From positions 4,877,001 to 4,941,000 of the forward strand of contig CP133159.1 of NCBI GenBank assembly GCA_030913385.1: a stretch of 64,000 bases of DNA, written 5' to 3'. Below, in pieces: positions 1-10,420 of the stretch. The DNA comes from Cytophagaceae bacterium ABcell3 (lineage in GTDB: Bacteria; Bacteroidota; Bacteroidia; Cytophagales; Cytophagaceae). The notes under the pieces are model-generated. The model had not been told where the DNA came from. It ran no database searches and saw only the letters and a program-made list of their open reading frames with translations. The position numbers and the translations under genes were made by a program. Numbering within the stretch: position 1 is the stretch's first letter; every line of letters starts with the position of its first letter.

Positions 1-112
1 CTTCATTTTTTAATTTTACATTTTGGATGCATAATATGATGTCGTGATAATCAAACTCACTTAAATATATTGACAATCCATATCAATTAACGTAATAAAT
101 AAACATAAAGAT

Positions 113-634
113 ATGGTAGCGATCATATCCGGTACAAACAGAAAAAATAGCAACTCCTTTGAAGTAGCGGTTATTTACAAAAACTTATTAAAAGAAAAAG
201 GTATTGAGTCAGAAATCATTTCTCTCGAAAAACTCCCTGAAGACTTTGCCTTTACAGCCCTGTATGAGCGATCAGGTTCAAATCCATTGTTTAATGACCT
301 TACATTAAGCTTGTTTAAGGCAAAAAAAATAGTTTTTATCATTCCTGAATACAATGGATCCTTCCCAGGAATACTGAAAGCATTTATAGATGGATTCAGC
401 TACCCTTCTCCTTTAAAAAATAAAAAATGCGCCCTGGTAGGCATTTCTACAGGTATGTCGGCAGGAACTATTGCGTTAAGTCATTTTACCGACATCCTGA
501 ATTATCTAGGAGTACATGTATTAGCCAAAAAAATAAAGATTCCTGATGTGAGCAATGTTCTGTATAAAGAAAAGAACAAGGAACATTATTTAAATATGTT
601 AAGCAGGCAGGTAGAAGAGTTTTTATCTTTTTAG
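113..634 (+). CDS. NAD(P)H-dependent FMN reductase family protein
   Basis: A 173-residue flavodoxin-fold protein predicted to bind FMN and reduce flavin or quinone-like substrates with NAD(P)H in the cytoplasm. The N-terminal loop SGTNRKNSNS (residues 6-15) matches the family's phosphate-binding GSxRxxS loop. PEYNGSFPGILK (78-89) is the conserved PEYNxSxPGxLK segment that packs against the flavin. GISTGMSAG (110-118) is the third cofactor loop. The length is normal for the family. The ATG at 113 is the first start in the frame. The gene stands alone and faces the giant adhesin gene tail to tail across a shared terminator. The physiological substrate cannot be told from sequence; azoreductase or chromate reductase activity is possible in this family. 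Confidence 0.85.
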   Translation: MVAIISGTNRKNSNSFEVAVIYKNLLKEKGIESEIISLEKLPEDFAFTALYERSGSNPLFNDLTLSLFKAKKIVFIIPEYNGSFPGILKAFIDGFSYPSPLKNKKCALVGISTGMSAGTIALSHFTDILNYLGVHVLAKKIKIPDVSNVLYKEKNKEHYLNMLSRQVEEFLSF

Positions 635-833
635 GCCTTATTTCTACTTCAAAAAACTTTAGCAGTCCGCCCTATGATTTAAGTTGCAGTACATTAATAC
701 CCCTAGTGCTAAAGCAATACCTAACACACCTCTAATCTTGGGCAGAAAACTAATTTTAATTGCTGTAAAAGTCACAAGTGTGTGTAGCCACAAGGCATAC
801 CTTGTGCTTAACCCATAACTTTTAATAGTATAT

Positions 834-866
834 AAAAAAAGCCTCTTTTGTAGAGGCTTTTTTTAT
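834..866. terminator. Bidirectional rho-independent terminator
   Basis: The stem GCCTCT / AGAGGC with a short loop is flanked by an A-run on the left and a T-run on the right. It can therefore terminate both the FMN reductase gene from the left and the adhesin gene from the right. Confidence 0.8.
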
Positions 867-888
867 TGGTTATATCAAATTATATCAA

Positions 889-3800
889 TCATCGCATCAA
901 CTGCACCCACCCTTTGAAGGTCTTCTCACCACAGGAAGGCTTTAAGTTATAGTAATACACACCATCAGAAAGGTTCTCACCATCCCAGCTATTGTCATAA
1001 TCTTCAGATTCATAAACTAGCTTACCCCACCTGTTATACACTTCAATTCGCGCACCCTCAAACATATCATAACCATGAGCATCTTTGATAACATAAGTAT
1101 CGTTCAAACCATCACCGTTAGGAGTAAATAGGTTTGGTAAAACTAAGTCCTGTTCAGACATAGCTACAATACCAGTTGTATCAGAACCACGACAGCCCAT
1201 GGTATCAACAGCTATTACCGTATAATATGTTATTTCCGAAGGAGTCACAGGAACCTTATTATGGAATGTAGGGTCGTCAAACAGCCTTATATCTTCATGT
1301 TCATACCAATAATATCTAAAGTCTGGGGCATGGTCACCATAAGCAGTTGCTATAATATCTGCCCTTGTACCTGCACATACCGTATCCACTGAACTTTCAA
1401 GCTCCACAACAGGAGGCTCTGTAACATAGATTTCAATCGTATCAGATAGCGCACAATTAAAGTTAAAGTCCGTAACAGTCAGTACATAAGAAAATCGCCC
1501 AGGTTCCTCAGCAATAAATGTTGGGATACTATCATCTGGTTCATGAATATAACCTATATGGCTATCCTCATTGTTCGAAGCCCAGCTAAATCCTAAGTTG
1601 CCTGACGCACCAATTACAACTACAGGGAGTTCCCTTTCTTCATCTCTACACATGTGCAGGTATGATGGGATATTTATTTCTGGCGAAACCATATTAATAC
1701 TGATGGATTCAACAGCATCACATCTACCTAAAGAGTCTACCACCCAAACATAATAAGTAATATCTCGAGTGATGTGAACTTCAGGGTTAGCTATTAAAGT
1801 ATCGTTATTCACGAAACCTACAGCCGGATCTTCAAAGAACTGAGAAGAAGACCATCTGTAACCATACTCCCCTGAGCCAGTACCATCTTCTACAAATACC
1901 TCTAGCTGAACTGTATCTCTGCTACAAGCATTCATAGAACTATTCTCTAGATAAATGCTAGGTTGAGGGCTTATAGTTACTGTAGTGGATTGTGGTACCG
2001 GGGTAGCACAATCATTGTCTGTCACTTCAATTGCCTCAATATGTAAAAGCTCCTGAGTCGTTCTATCATTCATTGGAGAAAAGACCACTGTAAGTTCATT
2101 ATTATCAATGGTATACTCAATTGAAGTTTCCGAGTCGTCAACAGTCCATTCATAAGTAGAATTATTCAGTCCCCCTCTCATCTCATAAACCATTTCAGAA
2201 CCATAGCAAACCCTAGATGGACCACTTAAAGTAGCTGTAGGAGCCCTATTAACGGTAACACTCATGCTTACAGATTCTAAAGCGACACAACCATGCTCAT
2301 TGGTTTCCAATACAGAAATAGATCCACTGTTGCTGCCAAAGTTTACATTGATAGCGTTTGTTCCATTTCCAGATCCAATCGAAGACCCAGAAGGAACTGT
2401 CCACTCATAAGTAGAAGTAGCTGGGCCACTAAATTCATAAAGAATATCTTCAGAGTTTTCACACACAGGATTATCCCCAGAGATAGAGCCACCTGAAGGG
2501 CGGTTGTTAACCACAACCTCTTTTTCAGCTTCTGCCCTTGAAGTACAGCCAGCTTCGTTGGTCTCTACTATAGTAATAAGTCCAGTTTCTGCATCTTCAC
2601 CAAAATTGACAGAAATAGTTGGTCCATCTTCACCACCTTCAAAAGATGCTCCACCCGGAAGCGTCCAAGTATAAGTAGATCCATCGGTAGCAGGTTCAAC
2701 AGAGTAGTCATGTTCAGAGCTGTTACAAACAGGGCTTGTTCCAACAATTTCTATGTCACCAGGCCTTTCATCAACACTTACCTCAAAAGTACCAGGTTCT
2801 GAAGACTCACAACCATACTGGTTGGTAGCGTTAACAGAAATGTTTACTGTGCCACCGCCATCAGGGAAGTTTACAGTTACAGAACTAGAACCTTGCCCAG
2901 AAGCAATATCAGCAACTTCAGCCAACCAATCATACGTGACACCTTCTTGAGCATTACTTACCTCAAACTCTACCTCTTCAGTATCTTCACAGATTGATTC
3001 AGGTCCTTCAACAATAGCAACCACAGGGTTCTCTCTAACAATGATTTCAATTTCATTATCCGAAGAAGTTTGACACTCCGTAATTTCATTAATAATAATG
3101 GCTCCGTAAGTTCCAGCTTCAGTTACCGTCAAGTCTATTTCATCGCCTTCGAAGTCTTCCCCGTTTTTCGACCAGCTATAAAGCAAACCTTCTTCACTTG
3201 ATCCAATGCTAATTACTGCCGACTCGCCTTCGCAGAATTCAGCATCTGGATCAACAGTCAACTCAAAAGGGTCAGGGTTCATATGCATTACCACATCTAC
3301 TTCATCATCATCAAAACACCCATCAGCATTAACAGCTTCTACCCTGTATCTACCTCCTAAGCTTGCAGTATATTCTCCCGCGTCAATGTTTAAGTCTTCG
3401 TTGTCACGGAACCATGCATAAGTGTTTCCATCTGTACCATTAGTAATGGCTACAAGATCTACAGTTTCACCTTCACAGAACTCCGCATCAGAAAGGTCAA
3501 TATTTACAAACTCTTCTCTTTCGAAAGATACATCGGTAGAGTCTTCATTAACACAACCCTCAGCACTGGTTACAGTAACATTAAATGATGCAGATTCAGT
3601 CTCCTCGTAAATATTGTTTAACGGTGCCGTAATTGGCTGTCCGTTCCTAATCCAGTCAATAGTGCCATCACCTTCTGCTATGATTTCTATCGTAGAACCT
3701 TCGCAAGCAATATGATCTCCACTAGGCGTAAGGGAAATATCTGGGATTTGATGTACTACAACTTCAATCTCATTGTTAGATGAGGTGTTACACCCAGTGC

Positions 3801-6800
3801 TTTCATATTCAATAACTGCACTATAAAAACCTTCTTCGCTAACAACTAGCTCTATTTCATCATCGTCAAGTTCTTGTCCATTTTTAATCCATCTAAAAAG
3901 CAGGTCGTCTTCATTAGAAGAAATAATCAAAGTAGTAGAGTCGCCTTCGCAAAATGCACTTCCGGGATCAGCAGTAATTTCAAAAACTTCCGGGTTGTCG
4001 TTCATGAAAATTTCGGTTTCGGCATCATCCGTACACCCCTCTTCCATAACTATAACAACGCTATAAACACCCGGCTGCGTAGCATAAAGTACTGACTCTG
4101 TTTCCCCTTCTATTTCCTCACCATCAAAATACCAAGTATATTCAACCCCTGAATTTGGCTCAGCTTCTAGCAGCAAAGAATCACCTTCGCAGAAAAACTC
4201 TCCGTCAGGCAAGTTTACTTCTGCAAATTCGGTCGGTAGTATGATTACATTTGCTGTATCAGAGTTTTCACATTCGTGTATATCGGTCAACACAACTTGA
4301 TAAATACCACTGTCACTGGCAATATATGAATCACCGTCAATATCGGGTCTAGCTTCGCCATCAAAGAACCACTCCAAAGTACCCTCATCCCCTTCTACTA
4401 ATAACTCAACACTACCACCTTCACAAATTTCAATATCGCCATTTGGTGTTATGCTAACATTAGGGAGCGGTTTAACTTCAAATTCCAGTGTAATAAAATT
4501 AGACGTATCACACTCACTAGCCCAAGCAGCATAGAAAGTAGTAGATTCTTCTGGTGCGGTAATTTCTAAAGAAATTCCAGATCCTAACAAAACTCCGCCG
4601 TCTTCAGGGTTGCCATCATACCAAACAATTTCCTCGTCTACTCTGTCTTCATCAGGAGATGATAGGGTAATAGTTCCATCATATCCAAAGCAAACATACT
4701 CATCAGAAATTTCCACCTCCACAACATCCTCAGGTGTAGCACATATTCTTGTACAATATGAAAACTCTGAAGTATTATATGGCTCTGTAGTATTATTTTC
4801 TGATACAGTCACCACTATTTCTTTTTCGTCAATATCTCCTATGTTCAAAGGAGAGAATCCGCTGGTAATAAAGGTTTTTCCTTGCAACCTTCTTTTTTCA
4901 TCATCATCTTCAAGAAGATCTTCATCGCATTGCAAGCACTCTCCTGTTTCGTAGACTTCAATATATGATCCTTCAGGGCCAGTAAGTACTACTTCCCTAT
5001 CAGCATTATATGACATTTCCACTACGCCTCCATTGCCATAGCCACTAGCATAGTTCTCATTACCAACACCGTTCAATTCAATTCCCCTTAAAGCATTACA
5101 GAAAATACTGTTTCTATGGATGGCATTGTCCAGCGAGGCTTCATCCAAAATAGCAATACCATTTTCTCCATTGTAAGCGATAGTATTTCCTTGGTTATCA
5201 TCTGTACCACCCAGTAAGTTTCCGACACTTCCATCACCTGAGTCTTCATCAGCCATTAACCTTATACCATCTTGGCCGTTTCCTAACTGCGTAGAACCGT
5301 CTGCACCAACACCTATATAATTATTAAAAATACTGTTATTTTCACCATTAGCGATAAGTATACCGTTCTCAGTATTAGAAGAAATGATATTTGGAACAGC
5401 CCCACCGATCAAGTTTTCTGTAGCACCTCCCGCTATGATAATACCATCTGTTTGATTAGGAAGGGCTGTATTACCGCTGTTGTCGACACCTATGTAGTTA
5501 TTAATAATGTGGTTTTCTGAAGGAGGGTTATTCCCGAATTCATGCCTGAAAACCACACCGGCATAGTTACCAGAGATAAGGTTTCTCTCTCCTTCTTCTG
5601 TCCCCCCGATAATATTCTCACTAGAACCATGCTGGATACCAACACCACCACCTTCTTCCCCGTCCATCAACCCGTTACCGGCAACGGTAGAACCATCTTC
5701 CAGCACACCAATATAGTTACCTATAATCCTGTTTCCTGTTGATTGAGTCGGATAGTCTTCAGGCCAAAAATTTGACTGAAGAAATACCCCCCAAGTATTA
5801 TTAACAATAACATTTCTCAGTTCACTGGTAGAACCACCTATTATATTGTCTTTTGCACCCAAAAAGGATACACCATCTTGGGCATTTCCGATATTAGAAA
5901 CTCCGTCGGCACCAAGTCCAATATAATTCGCTGTAACACGGTTAGAATGACACTCGCCTTCTTTAAACAAGACACCGTGGCTCCTAAAATCAGGATCCCA
6001 GAAGCCATTACCACCTATGACATTCCTATAAGTCGCATCATCACCACCAACAACGTTATTGGCACAAGTACCATTACCCATCGACTCCATTTTAATACCA
6101 CTATACAAGTTACCCATCCTGTTGTCAACTCCGGTTGAGCTACCTGTAATATCTGTACCTATATAGTTTCCACTTATAGTTGAATTGTTAACATTAACAA
6201 AGTAAATACCACTCTGGTTGTTCCTGTCATAAGTATCGTTAGGACCTTCAATAGCGTGTGTTGCACCACCATTACCAGATATCAAGTTTCTTTCTTCTTC
6301 AGTATTACCACCTATTCTATGGTTATTAGAGTCGTCAATACGAATACCTCCTGAAAGGTTAGGAATCCTGTCCATTCCTTCAGCGTTAGTACCTACTTTA
6401 TTGCCAGTAATTACAGACCCTCCTGAATTCCCAGACATTCTAATACCAACACCATTATTACCAGATACTACGTTATTATGGATAAGCAACGAACTAGCAC
6501 CATCTACACGGATACCCGCATGGTTTTGCACTTCCGTTCCGTTTGCACGGGCTTCCGTACCTTCTAAATTAGTACCAATGTAATTGTTTATGACTTGGTT
6601 ATTTGCTCCTGCGCCGTCAAAAAATATACCGAACTCACCGCAATTAGCTATAATATTCCTTTCTTCAGGTTCATCGCCACCTATTATATTAGAAGAGGTA
6701 CCACCTCTTACAAAAACACCTACACCCGTAAGCCTGCTATTGTTAGCAGTAGAGTTGCCATCTACCCCTAAGCCAAAAAAGTTGCCCTGAACAATATTTT

Positions 6801-7281
6801 CATTCCGCTGATTGATCCTAATTCCATGTTGCAAGTTTTGAAATGCCAAGCCACGTATCGTTGCCCTGGTGCCGTTCAGGTCAAAAGCGGTACCACCACC
6901 ATTGCCGCGAATAACAACTATAGGCGTACCATCATAACCAGGCTGTGTTGTCGCATCTATAATTACACTACTATTACCCCAAAGGTTATAAGCTTCACCA
7001 ATATTAATCACATGAGGCCCACCGCCAGGTATATTAAAATTAATAGTATGACTGCCACCACCTGGAGGAGGTCCTTCATTAATTGCTTGCTGAATGCACC
7101 AAGCTAAACTTCCATTAGTCCCACCCCCGGGCTCAGTATTAGTAACAGTGTAGGTTTCCTGTGCAATAGACGCAGAAGTAAAAAACGACAATGTTACAAT
7201 CGTCATCAACCTCAATACAGTCATCATTGGCAGGTTAGAAAACCCTGATAAGAAGAGTAATAGATTCTTCATATGATACAT
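889..7281 (-). CDS. Giant T9SS type B secreted adhesin (beta-helix plus Ig/PKD-like repeats)
   Basis: A 2130-residue secreted multidomain protein. The N-terminus has a hydrophobic signal peptide ending near AQETYT (about residue 40). Residues about 85-745 are parallel beta-helix repeats with recurring N-x-IGG, RNxISGN and NYIG-T/V units. Residues about 860-1420 hold Ig-like domains marked by FCEGDS/ACEGS motifs. About 1430-1750 contain four PKD-like repeats (VNFG, ETNExGC). Three more Ig-like units follow. The last ~85 residues (LFTPNGDGLNDTYVI, YNRWGKLVYES, WDGENLSDGVYYY) are a CHU_C-type gliding/T9SS type B sorting domain. This domain normally directs export through the type IX system, in association with the cell surface or medium. 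The role is probably adhesion to surfaces or polysaccharide; no catalytic domain was recognised. The start may be codon 1 or the Met at codon 4. It is transcribed alone. Confidence 0.9.
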   Translation of the reverse strand: MYHMKNLLLFLSGFSNLPMMTVLRLMTIVTLSFFTSASIAQETYTVTNTEPGGGTNGSLAWCIQQAINEGPPPGGGSHTINFNIPGGGPHVINIGEAYNLWGNSSVIIDATTQPGYDGTPIVVIRGNGGGTAFDLNGTRATIRGLAFQNLQHGIRINQRNENIVQGNFFGLGVDGNSTANNSRLTGVGVFVRGGTSSNIIGGDEPEERNIIANCGEFGIFFDGAGANNQVINNYIGTNLEGTEARANGTEVQNHAGIRVDGASSLLIHNNVVSGNNGVGIRMSGNSGGSVITGNKVGTNAEGMDRIPNLSGGIRIDDSNNHRIGGNTEEERNLISGNGGATHAIEGPNDTYDRNNQSGIYFVNVNNSTISGNYIGTDITGSSTGVDNRMGNLYSGIKMESMGNGTCANNVVGGDDATYRNVIGGNGFWDPDFRSHGVLFKEGECHSNRVTANYIGLGADGVSNIGNAQDGVSFLGAKDNIIGGSTSELRNVIVNNTWGVFLQSNFWPEDYPTQSTGNRIIGNYIGVLEDGSTVAGNGLMDGEEGGGVGIQHGSSENIIGGTEEGERNLISGNYAGVVFRHEFGNNPPSENHIINNYIGVDNSGNTALPNQTDGIIIAGGATENLIGGAVPNIISSNTENGILIANGENNSIFNNYIGVGADGSTQLGNGQDGIRLMADEDSGDGSVGNLLGGTDDNQGNTIAYNGENGIAILDEASLDNAIHRNSIFCNALRGIELNGVGNENYASGYGNGGVVEMSYNADREVVLTGPEGSYIEVYETGECLQCDEDLLEDDDEKRRLQGKTFITSGFSPLNIGDIDEKEIVVTVSENNTTEPYNTSEFSYCTRICATPEDVVEVEISDEYVCFGYDGTITLSSPDEDRVDEEIVWYDGNPEDGGVLLGSGISLEITAPEESTTFYAAWASECDTSNFITLEFEVKPLPNVSITPNGDIEICEGGSVELLVEGDEGTLEWFFDGEARPDIDGDSYIASDSGIYQVVLTDIHECENSDTANVIILPTEFAEVNLPDGEFFCEGDSLLLEAEPNSGVEYTWYFDGEEIEGETESVLYATQPGVYSVVIVMEEGCTDDAETEIFMNDNPEVFEITADPGSAFCEGDSTTLIISSNEDDLLFRWIKNGQELDDDEIELVVSEEGFYSAVIEYESTGCNTSSNNEIEVVVHQIPDISLTPSGDHIACEGSTIEIIAEGDGTIDWIRNGQPITAPLNNIYEETESASFNVTVTSAEGCVNEDSTDVSFEREEFVNIDLSDAEFCEGETVDLVAITNGTDGNTYAWFRDNEDLNIDAGEYTASLGGRYRVEAVNADGCFDDDEVDVVMHMNPDPFELTVDPDAEFCEGESAVISIGSSEEGLLYSWSKNGEDFEGDEIDLTVTEAGTYGAIIINEITECQTSSDNEIEIIVRENPVVAIVEGPESICEDTEEVEFEVSNAQEGVTYDWLAEVADIASGQGSSSVTVNFPDGGGTVNISVNATNQYGCESSEPGTFEVSVDERPGDIEIVGTSPVCNSSEHDYSVEPATDGSTYTWTLPGGASFEGGEDGPTISVNFGEDAETGLITIVETNEAGCTSRAEAEKEVVVNNRPSGGSISGDNPVCENSEDILYEFSGPATSTYEWTVPSGSSIGSGNGTNAINVNFGSNSGSISVLETNEHGCVALESVSMSVTVNRAPTATLSGPSRVCYGSEMVYEMRGGLNNSTYEWTVDDSETSIEYTIDNNELTVVFSPMNDRTTQELLHIEAIEVTDNDCATPVPQSTTVTISPQPSIYLENSSMNACSRDTVQLEVFVEDGTGSGEYGYRWSSSQFFEDPAVGFVNNDTLIANPEVHITRDITYYVWVVDSLGRCDAVESISINMVSPEINIPSYLHMCRDEERELPVVVIGASGNLGFSWASNNEDSHIGYIHEPDDSIPTFIAEEPGRFSYVLTVTDFNFNCALSDTIEIYVTEPPVVELESSVDTVCAGTRADIIATAYGDHAPDFRYYWYEHEDIRLFDDPTFHNKVPVTPSEITYYTVIAVDTMGCRGSDTTGIVAMSEQDLVLPNLFTPNGDGLNDTYVIKDAHGYDMFEGARIEVYNRWGKLVYESEDYDNSWDGENLSDGVYYYNLKPSCGEKTFKGWVQLMR
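3030..4473 (-). repeat. Tandem duplication of an Ig-like domain triad inside the adhesin
   Basis: Three consecutive Ig-like modules occur twice in the same order. A starts LPNVSITPNGD / IPDISLTPSGD. B starts EFAEVNLPDGEFFCEG / EFVNIDLSDAEFCEG. C starts NPEVFEITADPGSAFCEG / NPDPFELTVDPDAEFCEG. Copy 1 spans about 4473-3750 and copy 2 about 3749-3030, close to 720 bp each. The copies have diverged, so the duplication is not very recent. Confidence 0.8.
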
Positions 7282-7557
7282 GGCGATTAGTTCTTTCTAA
7301 ATCTTACAGTTGTTGGCAAAATTCAAATAAATAGCAGAAATTTTCTATTTAGGAATATAAAAATAATTAAAAAAAACTTAAACAGACAATATTTCTATTA
7401 TTTATTTTCAATACATTATGCAAATTATTACATTTTAAAAGACAAAACTCTTTCAAAATCCGTTGTATTGGGTTAATAAAATCTGAACTTTGTTACTCAG
7501 ATAGTATATTAATCTCCAAATTTGCTAAAAAGTAACCGAATATAAAAAAAAATTACA

Positions 7558-8451
7558 TTGGGCTTGCTAACAATCAATCACATAAATAAATCTTTTGGCA
7601 ACCTTCATGTCCTCAATGACGTATCCTTAAAGATTTGTCAAGGGGGTATTTTTGGCCTTCTAGGACCCAACGGAGCAGGAAAAACTACGCTGATAAGATT
7701 AATAACAAAAATTCTCCTGCCCGACTCTGGCAATATACGCTATAAGGACAATGAGCTAAAAGATGAAGATGTCAACCGCTTTGGATACCTACCGGAAGAA
7801 AGGGGTCTGTATAAAAAAATGCAGGTACAAGAACACTTAGTTTACTTGGCCAGGTTAAAAGGCATGAGCGGGAAAGATGCCAAGAAGAAATCCCTAGAAA
7901 TGCTAGATAAATTTGGCCTAACCCCTTGGGCCAAAAAGAACATCGAAAATCTTTCTAAAGGTATGCAGCAGAAAGTGCAGTTTATTGCCACTGTTCTACA
8001 TGAACCAGATCTAATTATTTTGGATGAACCTTTTTCGGGATTCGACCCTGTAAATGCGATTACCATTAAAGAGGAAATATTTGAACTTCAGAAAAAAGGG
8101 GCAACCATAATCTACTCGACACACCGAATGGAAACAGTAGAGGAAATGTGCGACCATATAGCCTTGATCAACAAATCCCGGATCATTCTGGAGGGTGAAC
8201 CCGAAAAGATAAGAAAAACATACAGACAGAACATATTTGCGCTGGAAACAGATAAAAAACCGGACATGCACCTGGACATATTAGAAGAAGAGATTTCAAA
8301 AACAGGAACTTGGAAGGGACGTGTCCGCTGGGCAGATACTTCGCCTAATCATTTGTTGCATGAAATAATGAAATCTGCCACAGTGCTAGCGTTCAACGAA
8401 GAGCTGCCCGGTATACATGAGATATTTATTAGAAGTGTCAAAGAAGCGTAA
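7558..8451 (+). CDS. ABC transporter ATP-binding protein (NatA-like)
   Basis: A 297-residue cytoplasmic ATPase that would power the permease encoded next to it. Visible motifs are Walker A GPNGAGKT (36-43), ABC signature LSKGMQQK (132-139), Walker B LIILDEP (152-158) and the switch histidine in YSTHR (H189). The C-terminal ~80 residues resemble the DUF4162 extension found in ABC-2 type exporters. The start is TTG at 7558; an in-frame stop lies 15 bases upstream and no nearby ATG would preserve the N-terminal strand. Its stop overlaps the permease ATG by one base (TAATG), so the two genes are translationally coupled. The substrate is unknown; the closest characterised relatives export sodium or drugs. 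Confidence 0.88.
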   Translation: MGLLTINHINKSFGNLHVLNDVSLKICQGGIFGLLGPNGAGKTTLIRLITKILLPDSGNIRYKDNELKDEDVNRFGYLPEERGLYKKMQVQEHLVYLARLKGMSGKDAKKKSLEMLDKFGLTPWAKKNIENLSKGMQQKVQFIATVLHEPDLIILDEPFSGFDPVNAITIKEEIFELQKKGATIIYSTHRMETVEEMCDHIALINKSRIILEGEPEKIRKTYRQNIFALETDKKPDMHLDILEEEISKTGTWKGRVRWADTSPNHLLHEIMKSATVLAFNEELPGIHEIFIRSVKEA

Positions 8452-9749
8452 TGAACAAAATTTTTCATATAATACTCAGGGAATACCTGACGCGCATCCG
8501 AAAAAGGTCTTTTATAGTAATGACTTTATTGGGGCCTTTATTTTTTGCATTGCTGTTGATTGTTCCGGTGTGGCTAAATATGGCTACCCATGAGCCTAAA
8601 GCAGTAACAGTACTCGACCATAGCTTTTTATTTACTCAAAAGCTAAGAAGTACAGAGCTTCTAAGATTTACCTACGCAAGCGGTTCGCTTTCGGAAGCCA
8701 AAGAAGCTTTTGCTGCCAATGACGCAGATATGCTGTTATACATCCCCCCCTTCTCTTATCAAGAAGATGTAAATGCCGAGCTTTTTGCAAAAAGTCAGAC
8801 TAGCCCCCAAGATTATGAAGAAATTTCAGCTATTATGGGAGATGTCTTATTGCAACACGCACTGACAAGACATGGGCTACCCAAAGATTATATAGCACAA
8901 GTACAAAATAAAATATCTATTGCCACTACCGATATAACAGATGAATTTGAGGGCATTCACGATCTCAGGGCATTCAGCACCGCTGGATTGGTATCCGCTA
9001 TACTCATTTATTTTTTCATTTTCCTTTACGGTGTTCAAGTAATGCGAGGAGTGATTGAAGAGAAGACAAATAGAATAATTGAAGTGATTATTTCATCTGT
9101 CAAACCATTTCAGCTAATGATGGGCAAAATTATAGGGATAGCATTATTAAGTATAACCCAGTTTATTATTTGGCTCACACTTACTGCAGGAGTAACTACA
9201 TTTATAGCTACTAGGTACCAATTAGACAGGTTTGCGGATGAAAATATTCATGAAACCTTAAGGACTACCACAGACATTCAGCAAGCGTTAGAGGTCAACG
9301 AGGTTTTGAACTTAATAGCTTCTGTAGATTTTGGCACTTTGCTACTCACTTTTGCTTTTTACTTTTTAGGAGGGTATTTACTGTACAGTGCCTTATTTGC
9401 TGCCATAGGATCATTGGCTGATTCAGAAACTGACACGCAACAGTTTATGCTCCCCGTCACTATTCCGCTCATTTTCTCATTTGTTATGGCTGCAACAGTT
9501 ACAGAAAACCCTCACAGTCCAGTGGCGCAATGGCTGTCCATGATTCCTTTTACGTCACCTATAATAATGATGGTCAGAATACCCTTCGGTGTACCATGGC
9601 AAGAACTGGCGCTTTCTATAGCAATATTATGTATTACTTTTCTGATAGTTACTTGGCTTGCCGCACGAATATACCGTGTGGGCATATTATTTTATGGTAA
9701 AAAAGCGTCTTTTAAAGATGCTGCCAAATGGTTGTTCAGTAACAGTTGA
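8451..9749 (+). CDS. ABC-2 type permease (NatB-like)
   Basis: A 432-residue inner-membrane permease partner of the preceding ATPase. There is one N-terminal membrane helix (about 20-42), then a large extracytoplasmic region of about 130 residues, then a block of five or six helices from about residue 175 to 410. This is the layout of ABC-2 NatB/YhaP-type permeases. The sequence MRGVIEEKTNRIIEVIISSV is the typical cytoplasmic coupling segment after the second helix. The start codon shares a base with the stop of the upstream gene. Substrate unknown. Confidence 0.85.
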   Translation: MNKIFHIILREYLTRIRKRSFIVMTLLGPLFFALLLIVPVWLNMATHEPKAVTVLDHSFLFTQKLRSTELLRFTYASGSLSEAKEAFAANDADMLLYIPPFSYQEDVNAELFAKSQTSPQDYEEISAIMGDVLLQHALTRHGLPKDYIAQVQNKISIATTDITDEFEGIHDLRAFSTAGLVSAILIYFFIFLYGVQVMRGVIEEKTNRIIEVIISSVKPFQLMMGKIIGIALLSITQFIIWLTLTAGVTTFIATRYQLDRFADENIHETLRTTTDIQQALEVNEVLNLIASVDFGTLLLTFAFYFLGGYLLYSALFAAIGSLADSETDTQQFMLPVTIPLIFSFVMAATVTENPHSPVAQWLSMIPFTSPIIMMVRIPFGVPWQELALSIAILCITFLIVTWLAARIYRVGILFYGKKASFKDAAKWLFSNS

Positions 9750-9840
9750 TCCAAGTAAACAAAATATGCTTTAGACTCAAGCTTCGCCCATGCTTTTTAG
9801 CAACTGCTATACCCATGGCTTTTTATCAAAAAGGCAAGAA

Positions 9841-10413
9841 TTAACTTTTCAGAAAGTTTTCAACTAAATTGTCAGCTTCTGCCAAAGACGCTTCAAGATC
9901 GTTATTGACAAGAGTAGTGTCAAACTTGTCTTCAAACGACATTTCAAAATTGACTTTAAAAAGCCTGGCAGAAATAGCTTCTTCAGATTCAGTATTTCGT
10001 TCACGAAGTCTTCTTTCCAACACAGCCTGACTTGGGCATTTCACAAAAATAGCCAAGGCTTTATCCCCATACTGCTTTTTGATATTGAGTCCTCCTTTGA
10101 CATCAACATCAAAGATCACATGTTTTCCTTCAGACCAAAGACGTTCGATTTCCGTACGCAAAGTTCCATAAAAAGCCCCCGGATAAACTTCCTCCCATTC
10201 AACAAACTCATTGTTGTCTATACGTTTTTTAAAATCCTCAGGTGTCAAAAAATAGTAATCTTTACCATGCTCTTCGTTCCTCCCCCTTTTATCTCTGGTG
10301 CAGGCCGAAATAGAAAAACCCAGATCGTTTCTGGTTTTTAAAAGGTGTTTGACAATAGTTGTTTTACCCGACCCGGAAGGTGCCGAAAAGATGATAAGCT
10401 TACCGTTGTGCAT
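9841..10413 (-). CDS. gmk: Guanylate kinase
   Basis: Phosphorylates GMP to GDP with ATP, an essential step of guanine nucleotide synthesis in the cytoplasm. The P-loop [10 protein letters not shown] lies at residues 10-19. It is followed by the GMP-binding stretch ([20 protein letters not shown]) and the lid region [17 protein letters not shown]. The 190-residue length is normal for the family. It is the last gene of a minus-strand group after the sigma factor and zinc-finger genes; only 7 bases separate it from the anti-sigma gene, so co-transcription is likely. Confidence 0.95.
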   Translation of the reverse strand: MHNGKLIIFSAPSGSGKTTIVKHLLKTRNDLGFSISACTRDKRGRNEEHGKDYYFLTPEDFKKRIDNNEFVEWEEVYPGAFYGTLRTEIERLWSEGKHVIFDVDVKGGLNIKKQYGDKALAIFVKCPSQAVLERRLRERNTESEEAISARLFKVNFEMSFEDKFDTTLVNNDLEASLAEADNLVENFLKS

Positions 10414-10420
10414 TATGCCA

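Noticed and set aside
4610-4954. A 114-residue open frame on the plus strand inside the adhesin gene, and similar antisense frames throughout that gene
   Set aside because: They run antisense to a protein with clear domains, have Ser/Thr/Pro-rich low-quality composition and no independent start signals.
5040-7000. Regularly spaced repeats that could be mistaken for a CRISPR-like array
   Set aside because: They are degenerate coding repeats of the beta-helix, not identical repeats with unique spacers.
9780-9830. Hairpin-like GCCCATGC / CCATGGC after the ABC permease
   Set aside because: Only a short bulged stem, not a convincing terminator.
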